Translations under genes and position numbers: made by a program
Shown here: piece by piece, positions 53,735 to 63,946 of the stretch
How positions within the stretch are numbered: position 1 is the stretch's first letter
Layout of the letters: the number at the start of each line of letters is the position of its first letter
Origin: Arthrobacter sp. NEB 688
GTDB lineage: Bacteria; Actinomycetota; Actinomycetes; Actinomycetales; Dermatophilaceae
NCBI RefSeq assembly: GCF_013201035.1
Contig: NZ_CP053707.1
Span: 186,001-250,000 of the forward strand
Direction: 5' to 3'
Length of the DNA: 64,000 nucleotides
The notes under the pieces: model-generated
Told to the model about the DNA's origin: nothing
Databases searched by the model: none
The model's input: only the letters and a program-made list of their open reading frames with translations

Positions 53735-54451
53735 ATGAGCGACCAGCACCCCCCGGAGCCGACCTCCCCCCAGACCCCGCCGACCCCGGGAGCGCCGGCG
53801 TCGGCCCCGCAGCCGTACCCCGCTCCCGCTGCGGGACAGGGGTACCCGCCGCAGCAGCCGCCGCCCGGAGCACAGCAGAACCCGTACGGCGGGTGGACCA
53901 CGGCGCCGGCCTTCTCCGGCGGGCAGGCACCCCCCGAGTCGGTGCCCTACGTCGAGGCCCACTTCGGGCCGGTCGCGTCCTTCGGCGACCGCGTCCTCGC
54001 GCTGCTCATCGACACGGCCGCGAGCTTCCTGCCGCTACTCCTCATGCTCGCCGGCATCCCCTTCATCGTCGCCGGGGCGCCCGACCGCACGGGGGTCGAC
54101 GAGTACGGGATGACGACGTACGGCGACACCAACGGGGCGCTCATCGCCGTCGGCATCGCCGTCATCGTCCTGTTCTGGCTCGTGGGCGTCGGCTTCCAGC
54201 TCTGGAACCGGGTCTTCCGGATGGGCCGGCGCGGGCAGAGCATCGGCAAGTCCGTCGTCGGGCTGAAGCTCGTCGACGCCCGGACCGGCGCCCCGATCGG
54301 CGCGGGGAGCTGCTTCGTGCGCGAGCTGGTCAGCGGTGTCGTCAACAGCGCCGTCTACCTCTCCTACCTCTGGATGCTCTGGGACGACAACCGCCAGACC
54401 GTCGCCGACAAGGCGGTCCACTCGACGGTCATCAAGGTGCCGAAGGCCTGA
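53735..54451 (+). CDS. RDD-domain membrane protein with Pro-rich N-terminus
   Basis: A 238-residue protein. Residues 1-70 are Pro/Gln/Ala-rich; the RDD domain follows (about 80-235): FGDRVLALLIDTAASFLPLLLML with the Arg-Asp of helix 1, a second helix near 130-150, RMGRRGQSIGKSVVGLKLVD with the conserved Gly-Lys, and DKAVHSTVI at the end. The RDD fold's role is unclear; some act as antiporters. First of three plus-strand membrane-protein genes. Confidence 0.85.
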   Translation: MSDQHPPEPTSPQTPPTPGAPASAPQPYPAPAAGQGYPPQQPPPGAQQNPYGGWTTAPAFSGGQAPPESVPYVEAHFGPVASFGDRVLALLIDTAASFLPLLLMLAGIPFIVAGAPDRTGVDEYGMTTYGDTNGALIAVGIAVIVLFWLVGVGFQLWNRVFRMGRRGQSIGKSVVGLKLVDARTGAPIGAGSCFVRELVSGVVNSAVYLSYLWMLWDDNRQTVADKAVHSTVIKVPKA

Positions 54452-54559
54452 CGCGCCCGACCCGCGCCCCACGACCGCGCGGATGCCGTGGCGGCGCCGC
54501 CCGTGGCCGCTAGGGTGATCGCGAGCCGGCGGTCGCCGGCCCCAGACGACGGAGGACCC

Positions 54560-55021
54560 ATGAGCAGCAGCACGCCCCCGCCCCCGCCGCCCCCGCCCGG
54601 TGGGAGCTACCCGCCCCCGCCGGAGCCCGAGGAGACGGGCGACTCGTCCGCGGCCGGTGGCTACCCGCCGCCCCCGCCGCCGCCCGGTGGCGCCGGTGGC
54701 TACACCGCCCCGCCGAGCATGCCCGTCCCCGGCGGCACCCCCGGTGGTGGCCTCGGTGGCAACAACACCAAGGCGGTCATCGCCCTCGTCCTCGGCATCC
54801 TCGGCCTGGTCTTCGCCATCTGCTGCTCGATCCTCGGGCTGCTGCTGGGCATCGGCGGCGCCGTGCTCGGCTACATGGCCAAGCAGGAGATCGGCCGCAC
54901 CGGCCAGGCGGGCCGCGGTCTGGCCCAGGGCGGCTTCGTCACCGGCATCATCGCCGTCGTCCTCGCGATCATCATGATGGCGCTGGGCGCGGCCAACTTC
55001 GCCGCGAACTACACCAACTGA
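54560..55021 (+). CDS. DUF4190-type membrane protein with Pro-rich N-terminus
   Basis: A 153-residue protein: a run of eight Pro residues and further PPPPP tracts in the first 75, then two helices (about 76-98 and 128-146) around GIGGAVLGYMAKQEIGRTGQAGRGLAQGGFVTGIIAV, the DUF4190 signature. GGAGGA precedes the ATG. It is one nt from the next gene and 108 nt from the RDD gene. Confidence 0.8.
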   Translation: MSSSTPPPPPPPPGGSYPPPPEPEETGDSSAAGGYPPPPPPPGGAGGYTAPPSMPVPGGTPGGGLGGNNTKAVIALVLGILGLVFAICCSILGLLLGIGGAVLGYMAKQEIGRTGQAGRGLAQGGFVTGIIAVVLAIIMMALGAANFAANYTN

Positions 55022-55022
55022 G

Positions 55023-55445
55023 ATGACGACCCACGTCGGCGGCCTCGGCTCCCTCTCACCACGCGTGTGGTGGGGGGCGGCCGGGGTCGCCGTCGCCGGT
55101 GGGGCCGCCTGGCTGGCGACCCACTCGCCGTACGAGGCCGGTCACTACCCCGGCTGCTTCCTCTACTCGACCACCGGGCTGTACTGCCCCGCGTGCGGCG
55201 GCACCCGGGCCACCTACGACCTCCTCCACGGGGACGTCGGCGCCGCCTTCGCGCGCCACCCCCTCGTCCCGCCGCTCTACCTCGCCGTCGCGCTCTACCT
55301 GGCCTACCGCCTCGTGCGGGCGCGGCAGGGACGGCCCGTGCGCGTCGTCATCCCCAACTGGCTGCCCGTCGCGATCGGGGTGGGCGTGCTCGTCTTCGGC
55401 GTGCTGCGCAACCTCCCCGGCGCGGAGTTCCTCTCCCCCGCCTGA
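55023..55445 (+). CDS. DUF2752 membrane protein
   Basis: A 140-residue protein with three helices and the DUF2752 hallmark YCPACGGTRATYDLLHGD (about 54-71) plus an earlier Cys in PGCFLYSTTG. ATG begins one nt after the upstream stop, so the pair is cotranscribed. Function is unknown; the paired Cys motif may bind metal. Confidence 0.85.
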   Translation: MTTHVGGLGSLSPRVWWGAAGVAVAGGAAWLATHSPYEAGHYPGCFLYSTTGLYCPACGGTRATYDLLHGDVGAAFARHPLVPPLYLAVALYLAYRLVRARQGRPVRVVIPNWLPVAIGVGVLVFGVLRNLPGAEFLSPA

Positions 55446-55500
55446 CGCGCGCCCACCACTCACCGGCCTGATCGTCGAGCCCGCACGACGACGCCCCCGC

Positions 55501-55545
55501 ACGTCGATGCCCCCGCGCCGGCGAGCGGTGCGGGGGCATCGACGT
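55501..55545. terminator. Bidirectional terminator
   Basis: A perfect 16-bp stem: ACGTCGATGCCCCCGC (55501-55516) with GCGGGGGCATCGACGT (55530-55545), 13-nt loop, between convergent genes. Confidence 0.88.
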
Positions 55546-55556
55546 TGCCGCGTCGG

Positions 55557-56204
55557 TCAGTAGCGGGGGGCGTTGCTCGCCGCGTAGAACGCCGAGGACT
55601 CCTTGCGCCACAGCAGGTACACGATGTACCCGCCGAGCGCGATGCTCACGATGCTCAGGACCCGCGAGAGGGCCGCGGCCGGCTGCGTCAGCCCGACGAG
55701 GAACGAGACGAGCGAGAGCCCGAAGAGGACGGAGGCGGTGATCCGCGCCCACGACTTCCCCCGGCCGTTGGCCCAGGCCATGAACAGCCAGAGGCCGGCA
55801 CCCAGCAGGCCGAAGACGACCGCGACGGCGATGCCGATGGTCACGGCGCCGTCGACGAGCGCCGGGTCGACCGTCTGGCCGGAGTCCTCCAGCGCCTGCG
55901 TGGCCTGCTCACGGATGTCGCCGGCGAACACGAAGCTCAGCACGAGCGAGACGAGGGACAGCGCGGCGCCGACGCGCATGAGCAGCACGGCGGTGTCCAT
56001 CGTTTTCGGGCGCGTCACCGGGCCGGCCTGCGGCGCAGCGGCGTAGCCGTAGGCGGGTGCCGGCGGCGGTGCGCCGTAAGGGTTCTCGGCCGGTGCGGGC
56101 GCGCCGTACTGAGGAGCCGGGGGCATCGAGCCACCCGGCGGCGGGGGCGTCCCGGGGCCGGTGGGCTCACCGGGGGGCGGGGGCGGCGGGTACTGGTCGG
56201 ACAT
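55557..56204 (-). CDS. Integral membrane protein with Pro-rich N-terminus, unknown function
   Basis: A 215-residue protein. The first 65 residues are Pro/Gly/Ala/Tyr-rich (starting MSDQYPPPPPPGEP, very like the RDD protein's MSDQHPPEP). Four helices follow at about 70-90, 118-140, 150-170 and 178-197. I recognise no family. The shared N-terminal style with the two neighbours on the other strand suggests a common localisation or interaction. Confidence 0.7.
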   Translation of the reverse strand: MSDQYPPPPPPGEPTGPGTPPPPGGSMPPAPQYGAPAPAENPYGAPPPAPAYGYAAAPQAGPVTRPKTMDTAVLLMRVGAALSLVSLVLSFVFAGDIREQATQALEDSGQTVDPALVDGAVTIGIAVAVVFGLLGAGLWLFMAWANGRGKSWARITASVLFGLSLVSFLVGLTQPAAALSRVLSIVSIALGGYIVYLLWRKESSAFYAASNAPRY

Positions 56205-56290
56205 CGTCGGTCATCCCTCCTCGCGAGCGGCGACGGAGGTCGTCGGTGGACCGCTCGCCCACCGATCGTGGCACACCCGACGTCGCCGCC

Positions 56291-56327
56291 GGTAGCGCGA
56301 CAAGCCGGACCGGCCTGTCGCGCAACC
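56291..56327 (-). terminator. Terminator of the cysS-rlmB unit
   Basis: GCGCGACA (56295-56302) pairs with TGTCGCGC (56316-56323), extended outward by GGT/ACC and inward by GCCGG/CCGGC, 7 nt after the rlmB stop. Confidence 0.78.
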
Positions 56328-56333
56328 GAAGGC

Positions 56334-57287
56334 TCAGCGGCGACGGCGGCGCGCGACCTCGTAGAGCGTGACGCCGGTGGCGATGCCGGCGTTGAGCGAC
56401 TCGACGGCCGAGCTCATCGGCACCGACACGATCTGGTCGCACGTCTCGCGCACGAGCCGCGAGAGCCCCTTGCCCTCGGAGCCGACGACGATGACGAGCG
56501 GCTCGGACGCCAGCTCGAGGTCGGGCAGCTCGACGTCACCCTCCATGTCGAGACCGATGACGAAGAAGCCGGCCTTGCGGTAGTCCTCGAGCGCCCGGGT
56601 CAGGTTGGTGGCCTGGGCGACCGGGATGCGCGCGGCGGCACCGGCGGAGGTCTTCCACGCGCTGGCGGTCATCCCGGCGGAGCGGCGGCTCGGGACGACG
56701 ACGCCGTGCCCGCCGAAGGCCGCCACGGAGCGGACGATCGCACCGAGGTTGCGCGGGTCGGTGATGCCGTCGAGCGCGACGACGAGCGGGATGCCCGGCT
56801 GCTCGGGGTCGACGAGGTCGCGCGGGTCGGCGTAGGAGTACGGCGGCACCTGGAGCGCGAGCCCCTGGTGCACGGCGCCGTCGGTCAGCCGGTCGAGCTC
56901 GCCGCGCGGCGTCTCGAGGATGGGGATCGAGCGCTCGGTGGCGGTCTTGATCGCCTCGCGGACGCGGTCGTCGGAGTCGATGCGGCCCGCGACGTACATC
57001 GTCGTCACCGGCACGTGTGCGCGCAGCGCCTCGAGGACGGAGTTGCGCCCGGCGACGACCTCGCTCGAGGCGGCCGCCTTCTTCGGCGAGCGCTGCGGCG
57101 GACGACCGCCGGCGCGCTTCTCGCCCGCCTTGGCCATCTTGTGCGCCTTGTGGTTCGGGCGGTCACCGGCCTTGGGGGTCGGGCCCTTGCCCTCGAGGCC
57201 GCGGCGGCGCTGGCCACCAGAGCCGACGGTGGAGCCCTTCTTGTTGCTCTTGCGCACGGCGCCACGGCGCTGGGAGTTGCCGGCCAC
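56334..57287 (-). CDS. rlmB: 23S rRNA (guanosine-2251-2'-O)-methyltransferase RlmB
   Basis: A 317-residue SpoU-family methyltransferase. A basic Lys/Gly/Arg-rich extension (1-75) precedes [17 protein letters not shown], the start of the substrate-binding domain. SpoU motifs: [25 protein letters not shown] (motif 1), [20 protein letters not shown] (motif 2) and [24 protein letters not shown] (motif 3), forming the trefoil knot. The gene follows cysS by one nt, the typical actinobacterial pair. Confidence 0.93.
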   Translation of the reverse strand: MAGNSQRRGAVRKSNKKGSTVGSGGQRRRGLEGKGPTPKAGDRPNHKAHKMAKAGEKRAGGRPPQRSPKKAAASSEVVAGRNSVLEALRAHVPVTTMYVAGRIDSDDRVREAIKTATERSIPILETPRGELDRLTDGAVHQGLALQVPPYSYADPRDLVDPEQPGIPLVVALDGITDPRNLGAIVRSVAAFGGHGVVVPSRRSAGMTASAWKTSAGAAARIPVAQATNLTRALEDYRKAGFFVIGLDMEGDVELPDLELASEPLVIVVGSEGKGLSRLVRETCDQIVSVPMSSAVESLNAGIATGVTLYEVARRRRR

Positions 57288-57288
57288 G

Positions 57289-58722
57289 TCAGTCGCCCTT
57301 TCCTCGGATGATGGTCCACCGGGCTCCGGCGGCGGTGTCCTCCACGGCGATCCCCGCGGCGGTCAGCGCGTCGCGGATGGCGTCGGCGGTCTCGTAGTCG
57401 CGCGCGGCGCGGGCCTGGGCCCGGGCGGCGACGCGGTCGGCGACGAGCGCGTCGAGCGCCGCCGTCATGTCGTCGGACTCGGACCCGCCCGAGGCCCAGT
57501 GCGGGTCGAGCGGGTTGACCCCGAGGACGTCGGCCATCGCGACGACCTGACGCGCGATGGTCGCGGCGTCGTCCTGGTCGCCGTCGTCGAGCGCGACGTT
57601 GCCCGCGCGCACCGCCTGGTGGAGCGCGGCGAGGGCGTCGGACACGCCCAGGTCGTCGTCCATCGCCTCGCGGAAGTCGGCGGGCAGCTCGGCGCTGCCG
57701 TCGGGGACGAGGGTGTCGACCCCGGGCAGCGCACGACGCAGGAAGCCCTCGATGCGCTCGACGGTGGCGGTCGCCTCCTCGATCGAGCCCTCGTGGTACT
57801 CGATCGTCGAGCGGTAGTGCGCGGCGGTCAGGTAGTAGCGCACGGCCAGCGGACGGTGCTCGCGCACGACCTCGGAGACGCGCAGCGAGTTGCCGAGCGA
57901 CTTGCTCATCTTCTCGCCGCCCATCGTCACCCAGGCGTTGTGCAGCCAGTAGTTGGCGAACCCGAGGCCCGCGGCGCGCGACTGCGCGACCTCGTTCTCG
58001 TGGTGCGGGAAGCGCAGGTCGACCCCACCGCCGTGGATGTCGAAGGTGTCGCCGAGGTACTTGCGGGCCATCGCGGAGCACTCGAGGTGCCAGCCGGGGC
58101 GGCCGGCGCCGAACGGGGTCGGCCACGACGCGGTCTCGGGCTCGTCGGCCTTGCGGCCCTTCCAGAGGGCGAAGTCGCGCGGGTCGCGCTTGCCGCGGGG
58201 GTCGGCGTCCTCGGCGTCGGACATGTCCTCGACGCTCTGCCGGGTCAGCTCGCCGTAGCTCGGCCAGCTGCGGACGTCGAAGTAGACGTCCGCCGAGTCG
58301 TCCGCGGCGGCGTAGGCGTGGCCGGAGTCGACGAGGGTCTGCATCAGCTCGACCATCTCGGGGACGTGGCCGGTGGCGCGCGGCTCGTACGTGGGCGGGA
58401 GCACCCCGAGCGCGGCGAGCGACTCGGCGGTCTCCATCTCGTTGCGGTAGCTGAGGGCGAACCAGGGCTCGCCGGCCTCCGCCGACTTGGCGAGGATCTT
58501 GTCGTCGATGTCGGTGACGTTGCGGATGAGCGTGACGTCGTAGCCGTGCCCGGTCGCCAGCCAGCGGCGCAGGACGTCGAACGCCACGGCGAAGCGGACG
58601 TGCCCGATGTGCGGCGGCGCCTGCGTCGTGAGCCCACAGATGTAGATCCCCGCCTTGCCGGGCACGACGGGGACGAAGTCACGCAGCTCGCGCGTGAGGG
58701 AGTCGAACAGCCTGAGGGTCAC
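57289..58722 (-). CDS. cysS: Cysteinyl-tRNA synthetase
   Basis: A 477-residue class I synthetase. [20 protein letters not shown] has the HIGH motif; [11 protein letters not shown], the zinc-site residues in YICG, ECSAMA and HHEN, and KMSKSLGN are present. The GTG at 58722 begins [19 protein letters not shown], the usual actinobacterial N-terminus; earlier in-frame ATGs would extend into the large hairpin. It is the discrete full-length enzyme, not the mycothiol ligase MshC. Confidence 0.95.
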   Translation of the reverse strand: MTLRLFDSLTRELRDFVPVVPGKAGIYICGLTTQAPPHIGHVRFAVAFDVLRRWLATGHGYDVTLIRNVTDIDDKILAKSAEAGEPWFALSYRNEMETAESLAALGVLPPTYEPRATGHVPEMVELMQTLVDSGHAYAAADDSADVYFDVRSWPSYGELTRQSVEDMSDAEDADPRGKRDPRDFALWKGRKADEPETASWPTPFGAGRPGWHLECSAMARKYLGDTFDIHGGGVDLRFPHHENEVAQSRAAGLGFANYWLHNAWVTMGGEKMSKSLGNSLRVSEVVREHRPLAVRYYLTAAHYRSTIEYHEGSIEEATATVERIEGFLRRALPGVDTLVPDGSAELPADFREAMDDDLGVSDALAALHQAVRAGNVALDDGDQDDAATIARQVVAMADVLGVNPLDPHWASGGSESDDMTAALDALVADRVAARAQARAARDYETADAIRDALTAAGIAVEDTAAGARWTIIRGKGD

Positions 58723-58793
58723 CCGCGACAGGCTACCGGCCGGGCCGCGAGGGCCTCGCATCCGCGAGCCCGCCCCCGCTCGGTCGGCCCCCT

Positions 58794-58847
58794 CGCGAAC
58801 GTGTGTGAACTCGCCGGAGATCCCCGGCGAGTTCACACACGTTCGCG
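58794..58847. terminator. Perfect 24-bp inverted repeat, terminator
   Basis: The left arm 58794-58817 and right arm 58824-58847 match without a mismatch around the 6-nt loop AGATCC; the arm includes GTGTGTGAACTCGCCGG. It lies 12 nt after the metallo-hydrolase stop (minus strand) and before cysS. Confidence 0.88.
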
Positions 58848-58858
58848 GATACGACGGG

Positions 58859-59527
58859 TCAGTGGCCGCGGTCGAGCCACTCCTGGAGGTGCGGCGCCTC
58901 GTCCCCGATGGTCGTGGGATCGCCGTGGCCGGTGAGCACGACGGTCTCCGGCGGCAGGGACAGCAGGCGGGTACTGATCGACTCGACGATCGTCGGGAAG
59001 TCGCTGTGCGAGCGCCCGGTCGCGCCGGGGCCGCCCTGGAAGAGCGTGTCGCCGCTGAACAGCACCCCGAGTGCGGGCGCGTGGAGGCAGCAGGCCCCCG
59101 GTGCGTGGCCCGGCGTGTGCAGCGTGACGACGCCGACGTCGCCGACGGTGAAGGTCCTGCCGTCGGCGAGGTCCTCGTCCGGCGCCTCGTCCTGGCTCAT
59201 GTCCCACAGCACCCGGTCGTCCGGGTGCAGCCACACGGCGGCCCCGGTCTCGGCGACGAGGTCGGGCACCGCGTTGACGTGGTCGTTGTGGCCGTGGGTG
59301 CAGACGATGCCGACGACCCGCCGGCCGCCGATCGCGTCCAGGATGGCGCGCGCGTCGTGCGCGGCGTCGACGACGAGCACCTCGTCGTCGTCACCGAGCA
59401 GCCACACGTTGTTGTCGACCTCCCACGAGCCGCCGTCCAGCTCGAAGACGCCGGAGGTCACGAGCCGCTCGACCCGCACGCCGCCCGGCGAGGTCGCGAC
59501 CCCGTCGACGCCCGTCGCGCCGCTCAC
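58859..59527 (-). CDS. Metallo-beta-lactamase-fold hydrolase linked to mscR
   Basis: A 222-residue glyoxalase II-like hydrolase. The metal motif THGHNDH gives His78, His80, Asp82 and His83; [30 protein letters not shown] and [11 protein letters not shown] complete it. GTG start with GTGA overlap to mscR. The same neighbour pair exists in mycobacteria (Rv2259-Rv2260 order), so hydrolysis of S-formylmycothiol made by MscR is a fair guess, not shown by sequence. Confidence 0.85.
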   Translation of the reverse strand: MSGATGVDGVATSPGGVRVERLVTSGVFELDGGSWEVDNNVWLLGDDDEVLVVDAAHDARAILDAIGGRRVVGIVCTHGHNDHVNAVPDLVAETGAAVWLHPDDRVLWDMSQDEAPDEDLADGRTFTVGDVGVVTLHTPGHAPGACCLHAPALGVLFSGDTLFQGGPGATGRSHSDFPTIVESISTRLLSLPPETVVLTGHGDPTTIGDEAPHLQEWLDRGH

Positions 59528-60618
59528 GCGGACCCGCCCATGACGACGACCGAGCGCAGGACGTCGCCGTCGTGCATCTTCGTGAAGGCCGCCTCGACGT
59601 CCTCGATGCCGATCCGCTCGGAGACGAAGGCATCGAGGGGGAAGCGGCCCTGCCGGAAGAGCTCGACGAGCATCGGGAAGTCGCGCGAGGGCAGGCAGTC
59701 GCCGTACCAGCTGGACTTCAGCGCCCCACCGCGCCCGAAGATCTCGATCATCGGCAGGGTCACCTCCTTCTCCGGGGTCGGCACCCCGACGAGGACGACG
59801 GTGCCGGCCAGGTCGCGCATGTAGAACGCCTGCTCGTAGGTCTCCGGCCGCCCGACCGCCTCGACGACGACGTCCGCGCCGTGACCGCCGGTCAGCGCGC
59901 GCACCGCCTCGACGGCGTCCTCGGACGAGGCGTCGACGGTGTGCGTCGCGCCGAGGTCCTCGGCCCACCGGAGCTTCCGGGCGTCGACGTCGACGGCGAT
60001 GATCGTCGTCGCCCCCGCCACCTTCGCCCCGGCGATCGCGGCGTCCCCCACGCCGCCGCAGCCGATGACGGCGATCGAGTCGCCCCGCCCGACCCTGCCG
60101 GTGTTGACCGCGGCGCCGAAGCCCGCCATCACGCCGCAGCCGAGCAGGCCGACGGCGGCGGCATCCGCCTCGTCGACCTTCGTGCACTGGCCGGCGGCGA
60201 CGAGCGTCTTCTCGATGAACGCCCCGATGCCGAGCGCCGGCGAGAGCTCCGTGCCGTCGGTCAGCGTCATCTTCTGGGTCGCGTTGTGCGTCGCGAAGCA
60301 GTACCAGGGCTTGCCCTTGCGGCAGGCGCGGCACTCGCCGCAGACGGCGCGCCAGTTGAGGATGACGAAGTCGCCGGGGGCCACCTCGGTCACGCCCTCG
60401 CCGACGGCCTCGACGCGCCCCGCGGCCTCGTGGCCGAGGAGGAACGGGAACTCGTCGTTGATGCCGCCCTCGCGGTAGTGCAGGTCGGTGTGGCAGACGC
60501 CGCACGCCTCGACGACGACGACGGCCTCACCGGGCCCGGGGTCGGGGACGACGACGTCGACGAGCTCGACGGGGGCGCCCTTGGCGCGGGCGACGACGCC
60601 CTTGACGGTCTGCGGCAC
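59524..60618 (-). CDS. mscR: S-(hydroxymethyl)mycothiol dehydrogenase / S-nitrosomycothiol reductase
   Basis: A 364-residue class III-type zinc alcohol dehydrogenase that oxidises the mycothiol-formaldehyde adduct and can reduce nitrosomycothiol. Catalytic zinc: Cys42 and the GHEAAG His; structural zinc: Cys93, Cys96, Cys99 and Cys107. [16 protein letters not shown] is the NAD motif. [35 protein letters not shown] and [10 protein letters not shown] agree closely with the mycobacterial enzyme as I recall it. AGGAGGAA precedes the GTG at 60618. Divergent from a small winged-helix regulator. Confidence 0.92.
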   Translation of the reverse strand: MPQTVKGVVARAKGAPVELVDVVVPDPGPGEAVVVVEACGVCHTDLHYREGGINDEFPFLLGHEAAGRVEAVGEGVTEVAPGDFVILNWRAVCGECRACRKGKPWYCFATHNATQKMTLTDGTELSPALGIGAFIEKTLVAAGQCTKVDEADAAAVGLLGCGVMAGFGAAVNTGRVGRGDSIAVIGCGGVGDAAIAGAKVAGATTIIAVDVDARKLRWAEDLGATHTVDASSEDAVEAVRALTGGHGADVVVEAVGRPETYEQAFYMRDLAGTVVLVGVPTPEKEVTLPMIEIFGRGGALKSSWYGDCLPSRDFPMLVELFRQGRFPLDAFVSERIGIEDVEAAFTKMHDGDVLRSVVVMGGSA

Positions 60619-60759
60619 GGTTCCTCCTGGATGGGCGGTGCTGGGGTCTCGCCACGCTAGCGAACCCGGGGCGCGCGACGGCAGTGGCGGGCGGGCCCGG
60701 GCTCGACGGGGTCGCCACCGGCGGGGCCCGACGCCGCTTTCCCGACGGGCAAGCCGACG

Positions 60760-60765
60760 TATCCT
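60760..60765 (+). promoter_or_regulatory. -10 box of the regulator gene
   Basis: TATCCT lies 6 nt before the ATG at 60772, the usual spacing for a leaderless actinobacterial message. The -35 region is not distinct. Confidence 0.45.
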
Positions 60766-60771
60766 GCGGGC

Positions 60772-61101
60772 ATGCCGTACCCGGTGTTCGACGACGTCAT
60801 CCACGAACCGCACCGCCTGCGGATCTGCGCCTTCCTCGTGCCCGCCTCCGGTCGCGAGTTCGGCGAGGTCCGCGACGCCATCGGCCTGTCGGACTCCGCG
60901 CTGTCCAAGCACCTCAAGGCGCTCTCGGGCAAGGGCTACACCCGCCTCGAGCGCGGCGCCCGCGAGGGCCGCCAGGTGACGACGGTCGTCCTCACCGGCG
61001 CCGGCCGCGACGCCCTGTGCGGGCACGTGGCGGAGCTGCAGCGGATGGCCCGCATCGTCGGTGCCGACCGTCGTGTCCAGGGCGGCCCGCGCACCCGCTG
61101 A
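60772..61101 (+). CDS. Small winged-helix transcriptional regulator
   Basis: A 109-residue MarR/ArsR-like DNA-binding protein of the single winged-helix group (HTH_34-like): [72 protein letters not shown]. No metal-binding Cys pair is seen. It is divergent from mscR and may regulate it, although no operator is recognised. ATG start, probably leaderless. Confidence 0.83.
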   Translation: MPYPVFDDVIHEPHRLRICAFLVPASGREFGEVRDAIGLSDSALSKHLKALSGKGYTRLERGAREGRQVTTVVLTGAGRDALCGHVAELQRMARIVGADRRVQGGPRTR

Positions 61102-61234
61102 CCATGCGTCGCACGGCCATCCACCGTTCGTTGCAGGTTCTCGCAGAACCCCTGTTCGGCGTCGGTGCGCGTCCTTACACTCTCGGCATCCGGGCCGAAC
61201 GACAGCGCCCGTCGCCCCTCTCGAGGACCACCGC

Positions 61235-63946
61235 GTGCGCACGACCCGCCGACTCGGCCTACTGCTGACGACCCTGCTCGTCGTCCTCCTCGCGGGGGCC
61301 CCGACGGGCGCCCTCGCCGCGCCGACCGTCGACGCACCGCCCGGCCCCGTCACCGCCCTCTTCCTCAGCCCGGAGAGCGACCGCGTCACCCTCGCGTGGC
61401 TCCTCCCCCCCGACGCCGACCTCGCCGACGTCGTCGTGCGGCGCCTGCCCGGCACCACGGCGCCGGCGACCCCGACGGACGGCACGGAGATCGCGAGCGG
61501 CCTGATCACCCGCTGGCAGGACACCGGCCTGGACTTCGTCGACACCTGGTCCTACTCGGTCTTCGCCCGCGACACGGGCGGCCAGTGGTCCACCCCCGCG
61601 TCGGTGACCGGCGGCGCCCTCGACCTGCCCGGCGCCTCGGTCGTCTCCAGCACCACCGCCTCGCAGATCTCCCTGAGCTGGACCCTCCCGGCCGACCCGC
61701 GGGTCGCGGGCATGCGGGTCGCCCGGATCGGGTGCTCCAGCCCGTGGACCGAGGTCAGCAGCGTCGACGTGCCCCGCGGCACCGGCTCCTGGACCGACAC
61801 CGGGGTCCCGGCCGGGACCCAGCGCTGCTACGACACCCGCACCTACGACCAGGACGGCCGCGCGCAGCGCACCCCGCAGCGCCGCGCGTTCACGACCCTC
61901 TGGATCGACCCCGTCACCGACCTGACGGCCACGGTGTCGGGCACCACGGTCACCGTCCGCTGGACCCGACCGACGAACCCGGCCCCGGCCGAGGTCGTCG
62001 TGATGCGCCAGGCACCGAACACCTCGGCGGTCGAGGTCTATCGGGGCAGCGGCACGAGCATCACCAACCGCAACCTCCTGCCGGAGCAGCAGTATCTCTA
62101 CACGGTCAACGCCAAGACCGCGGACGGCAAGGCCTCCCCCCTCGCATCGGTCGACGCGACGACGGTCCACACGTGGACGCACGCCACGGTCGCGCCGATG
62201 ACCGGCTCCCCCCAGCACGTCCAGTGCCCGCGCACGTCGTGGTGCCTGTCCACCGACGCCGCGAACCGCTACCAGGTGCTCGGCAGCACGGGCTGGTCGA
62301 GCCCGGTCGCCATCGACCCGGCGGTGTCGACCGGGCCGAGCCACCTCTCCTGTCCCGTCGTGGGCTGGTGCCTCGCGGTCTCGGCGGACGGCGTGCGGCA
62401 GTACACGCGCAGCGCCTGGCAGCCGGTGTCGTCGGTGCCCCAGCCGCCGGCCGGCACCACGGTGACCGCCCTGACCTGCACCTCGCCCACGTGGTGCGTC
62501 GCGATGACGAGCGGGACCCGGGCCACCGTCTTCGACGGCACCGGCTGGTCCGCGCAGCAGCCCCTGTCGACCCTGCGCGGCGTCGACTTCTACGACGTCT
62601 CGTGCCAGGCTGCCGGCCGCTGCTTCGCCGTCGGGTACTCGCCCACCAGCTTCTCGGCGTGGCGGGCCACCCTCGTCTCCGGCCGGTGGAGCACCGCCTC
62701 CCTCGACAAGGTCGGCCAGCCGGTCTCCGAGGTCGACTGCCCCACCAGCAGCTGGTGCATCGCCTCCAGCCAGTGGGGCACCTGGACGGTGTCGGGCACG
62801 ACGTGGAGCGCCCGGCGCGCGCCGTCGTCCGTCAACGCGGGCCACGTCATGACCTGCGCCTCGGCATCGACCTGCATCGGGCTCGACCGGAACGGGCGCG
62901 GGGTGCGGTGGAACGGGTCCTCGTGGGGGTCGGTCACGACCGTCGTCCCGGCCGGCGTGATCCTCACCGCGGCCTCCTGCGCCAAGGGAGCGACCCCGTG
63001 CACGGCGGTGGACGACCGCGGGAGCGACTACCGCTGGAGCACCTCCGCCGGCTGGCGGCGGATCAGCACCTTCGACCCCACCTCCGGCGGGCTGACCCGC
63101 GTGGCGTGCCCGTCGGCGACGAGCTGCCTGGCGATGGACGCGCGCGGCTGGTTCTACCGCTTCGACGGCACGAGCTGGCGCTCGCCGAGCAAGCCGCTGA
63201 CCGGCCCCGCCGAGCTCGACTGCGCCGCCTCCGGCTTCTGCCTCGCCGTCGAGTCCGTCGCGCCGGCCCGCTACCGCACGCTGTCGAGCGCCGGCGCCTG
63301 GTCCTCGGTGCGCAGCGTCTCCGGGGCGTCGCAGCTCGGCACCCCCGGCTGCTACTCGTCGACGCTGTGCATGGTCATCGACACCCAGGGCGTGGCGTGG
63401 CAGTGGAACGGCACGTCGCTCGTGAAGTCCGGCAGCCCCTTCACCGGGACCGTGGACGCCGGGGTTGACGCGCAGGTGCGCTGCGCGAGCGAGACCCTCT
63501 GCGTGGCGGTCTCGGCCGGCGGATGGTGGTCGCGGTGGACCGGCTCGACGTGGCGGACCCGCGCCCCCCTCCCCGGAGCCCTCTTCGGCGCAGGGCCCGT
63601 CGTCATGGACTGCGCCAGCCCCTCGATGTGCCTCGCCGTCGTGGCGTCGGGAGCCACCGCGCGCTACGACGGCCGCGAGTGGACCGAGCTGGCGCTCACC
63701 AACGGACGGACCCTCGGGAGTCGGCTGGCTGACCTGTCGTGCTCAGGTGCCACCACCTGTCTGGGGGTCTACCCCTGGACGAACACCACGGCGCCGGTCC
63801 GCTGGTCCGGGGACGGGTGGCAGGACGCCGGCCCCTACGGCCGGGAGACCTACGGCGACTCCGTCGACTGCCCCACCGCACGGCAGTGCGTCGTGGTCGG
63901 TCCGGTCGAGGCCACCTGGACCGTGGACCCGGCCGCCGTCGGCTGA
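61235..63946 (+). CDS. Large secreted protein: FnIII domains plus 14 Cys-pair repeats
   Basis: A 903-residue exported protein. Signal peptide 1-29 (ends ALAA). Three fibronectin type III-like domains follow (about 35-310), with segments such as [20 protein letters not shown] and [20 protein letters not shown]. From about 320 to the end the chain repeats a unit with C-x5-C (for example CPRTSWC, CTSPTWC, CPTSSWC), then A-V and a G-x-x-W strand; I count 14 pairs, one of them with x6. Fourteen beta-sheet units would fit two seven-bladed propellers, each braced by disulfides. GTG at 61235 has GAGGA upstream. No anchor is present. Function unknown. Confidence 0.85.
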   Translation: MRTTRRLGLLLTTLLVVLLAGAPTGALAAPTVDAPPGPVTALFLSPESDRVTLAWLLPPDADLADVVVRRLPGTTAPATPTDGTEIASGLITRWQDTGLDFVDTWSYSVFARDTGGQWSTPASVTGGALDLPGASVVSSTTASQISLSWTLPADPRVAGMRVARIGCSSPWTEVSSVDVPRGTGSWTDTGVPAGTQRCYDTRTYDQDGRAQRTPQRRAFTTLWIDPVTDLTATVSGTTVTVRWTRPTNPAPAEVVVMRQAPNTSAVEVYRGSGTSITNRNLLPEQQYLYTVNAKTADGKASPLASVDATTVHTWTHATVAPMTGSPQHVQCPRTSWCLSTDAANRYQVLGSTGWSSPVAIDPAVSTGPSHLSCPVVGWCLAVSADGVRQYTRSAWQPVSSVPQPPAGTTVTALTCTSPTWCVAMTSGTRATVFDGTGWSAQQPLSTLRGVDFYDVSCQAAGRCFAVGYSPTSFSAWRATLVSGRWSTASLDKVGQPVSEVDCPTSSWCIASSQWGTWTVSGTTWSARRAPSSVNAGHVMTCASASTCIGLDRNGRGVRWNGSSWGSVTTVVPAGVILTAASCAKGATPCTAVDDRGSDYRWSTSAGWRRISTFDPTSGGLTRVACPSATSCLAMDARGWFYRFDGTSWRSPSKPLTGPAELDCAASGFCLAVESVAPARYRTLSSAGAWSSVRSVSGASQLGTPGCYSSTLCMVIDTQGVAWQWNGTSLVKSGSPFTGTVDAGVDAQVRCASETLCVAVSAGGWWSRWTGSTWRTRAPLPGALFGAGPVVMDCASPSMCLAVVASGATARYDGREWTELALTNGRTLGSRLADLSCSGATTCLGVYPWTNTTAPVRWSGDGWQDAGPYGRETYGDSVDCPTARQCVVVGPVEATWTVDPAAVG

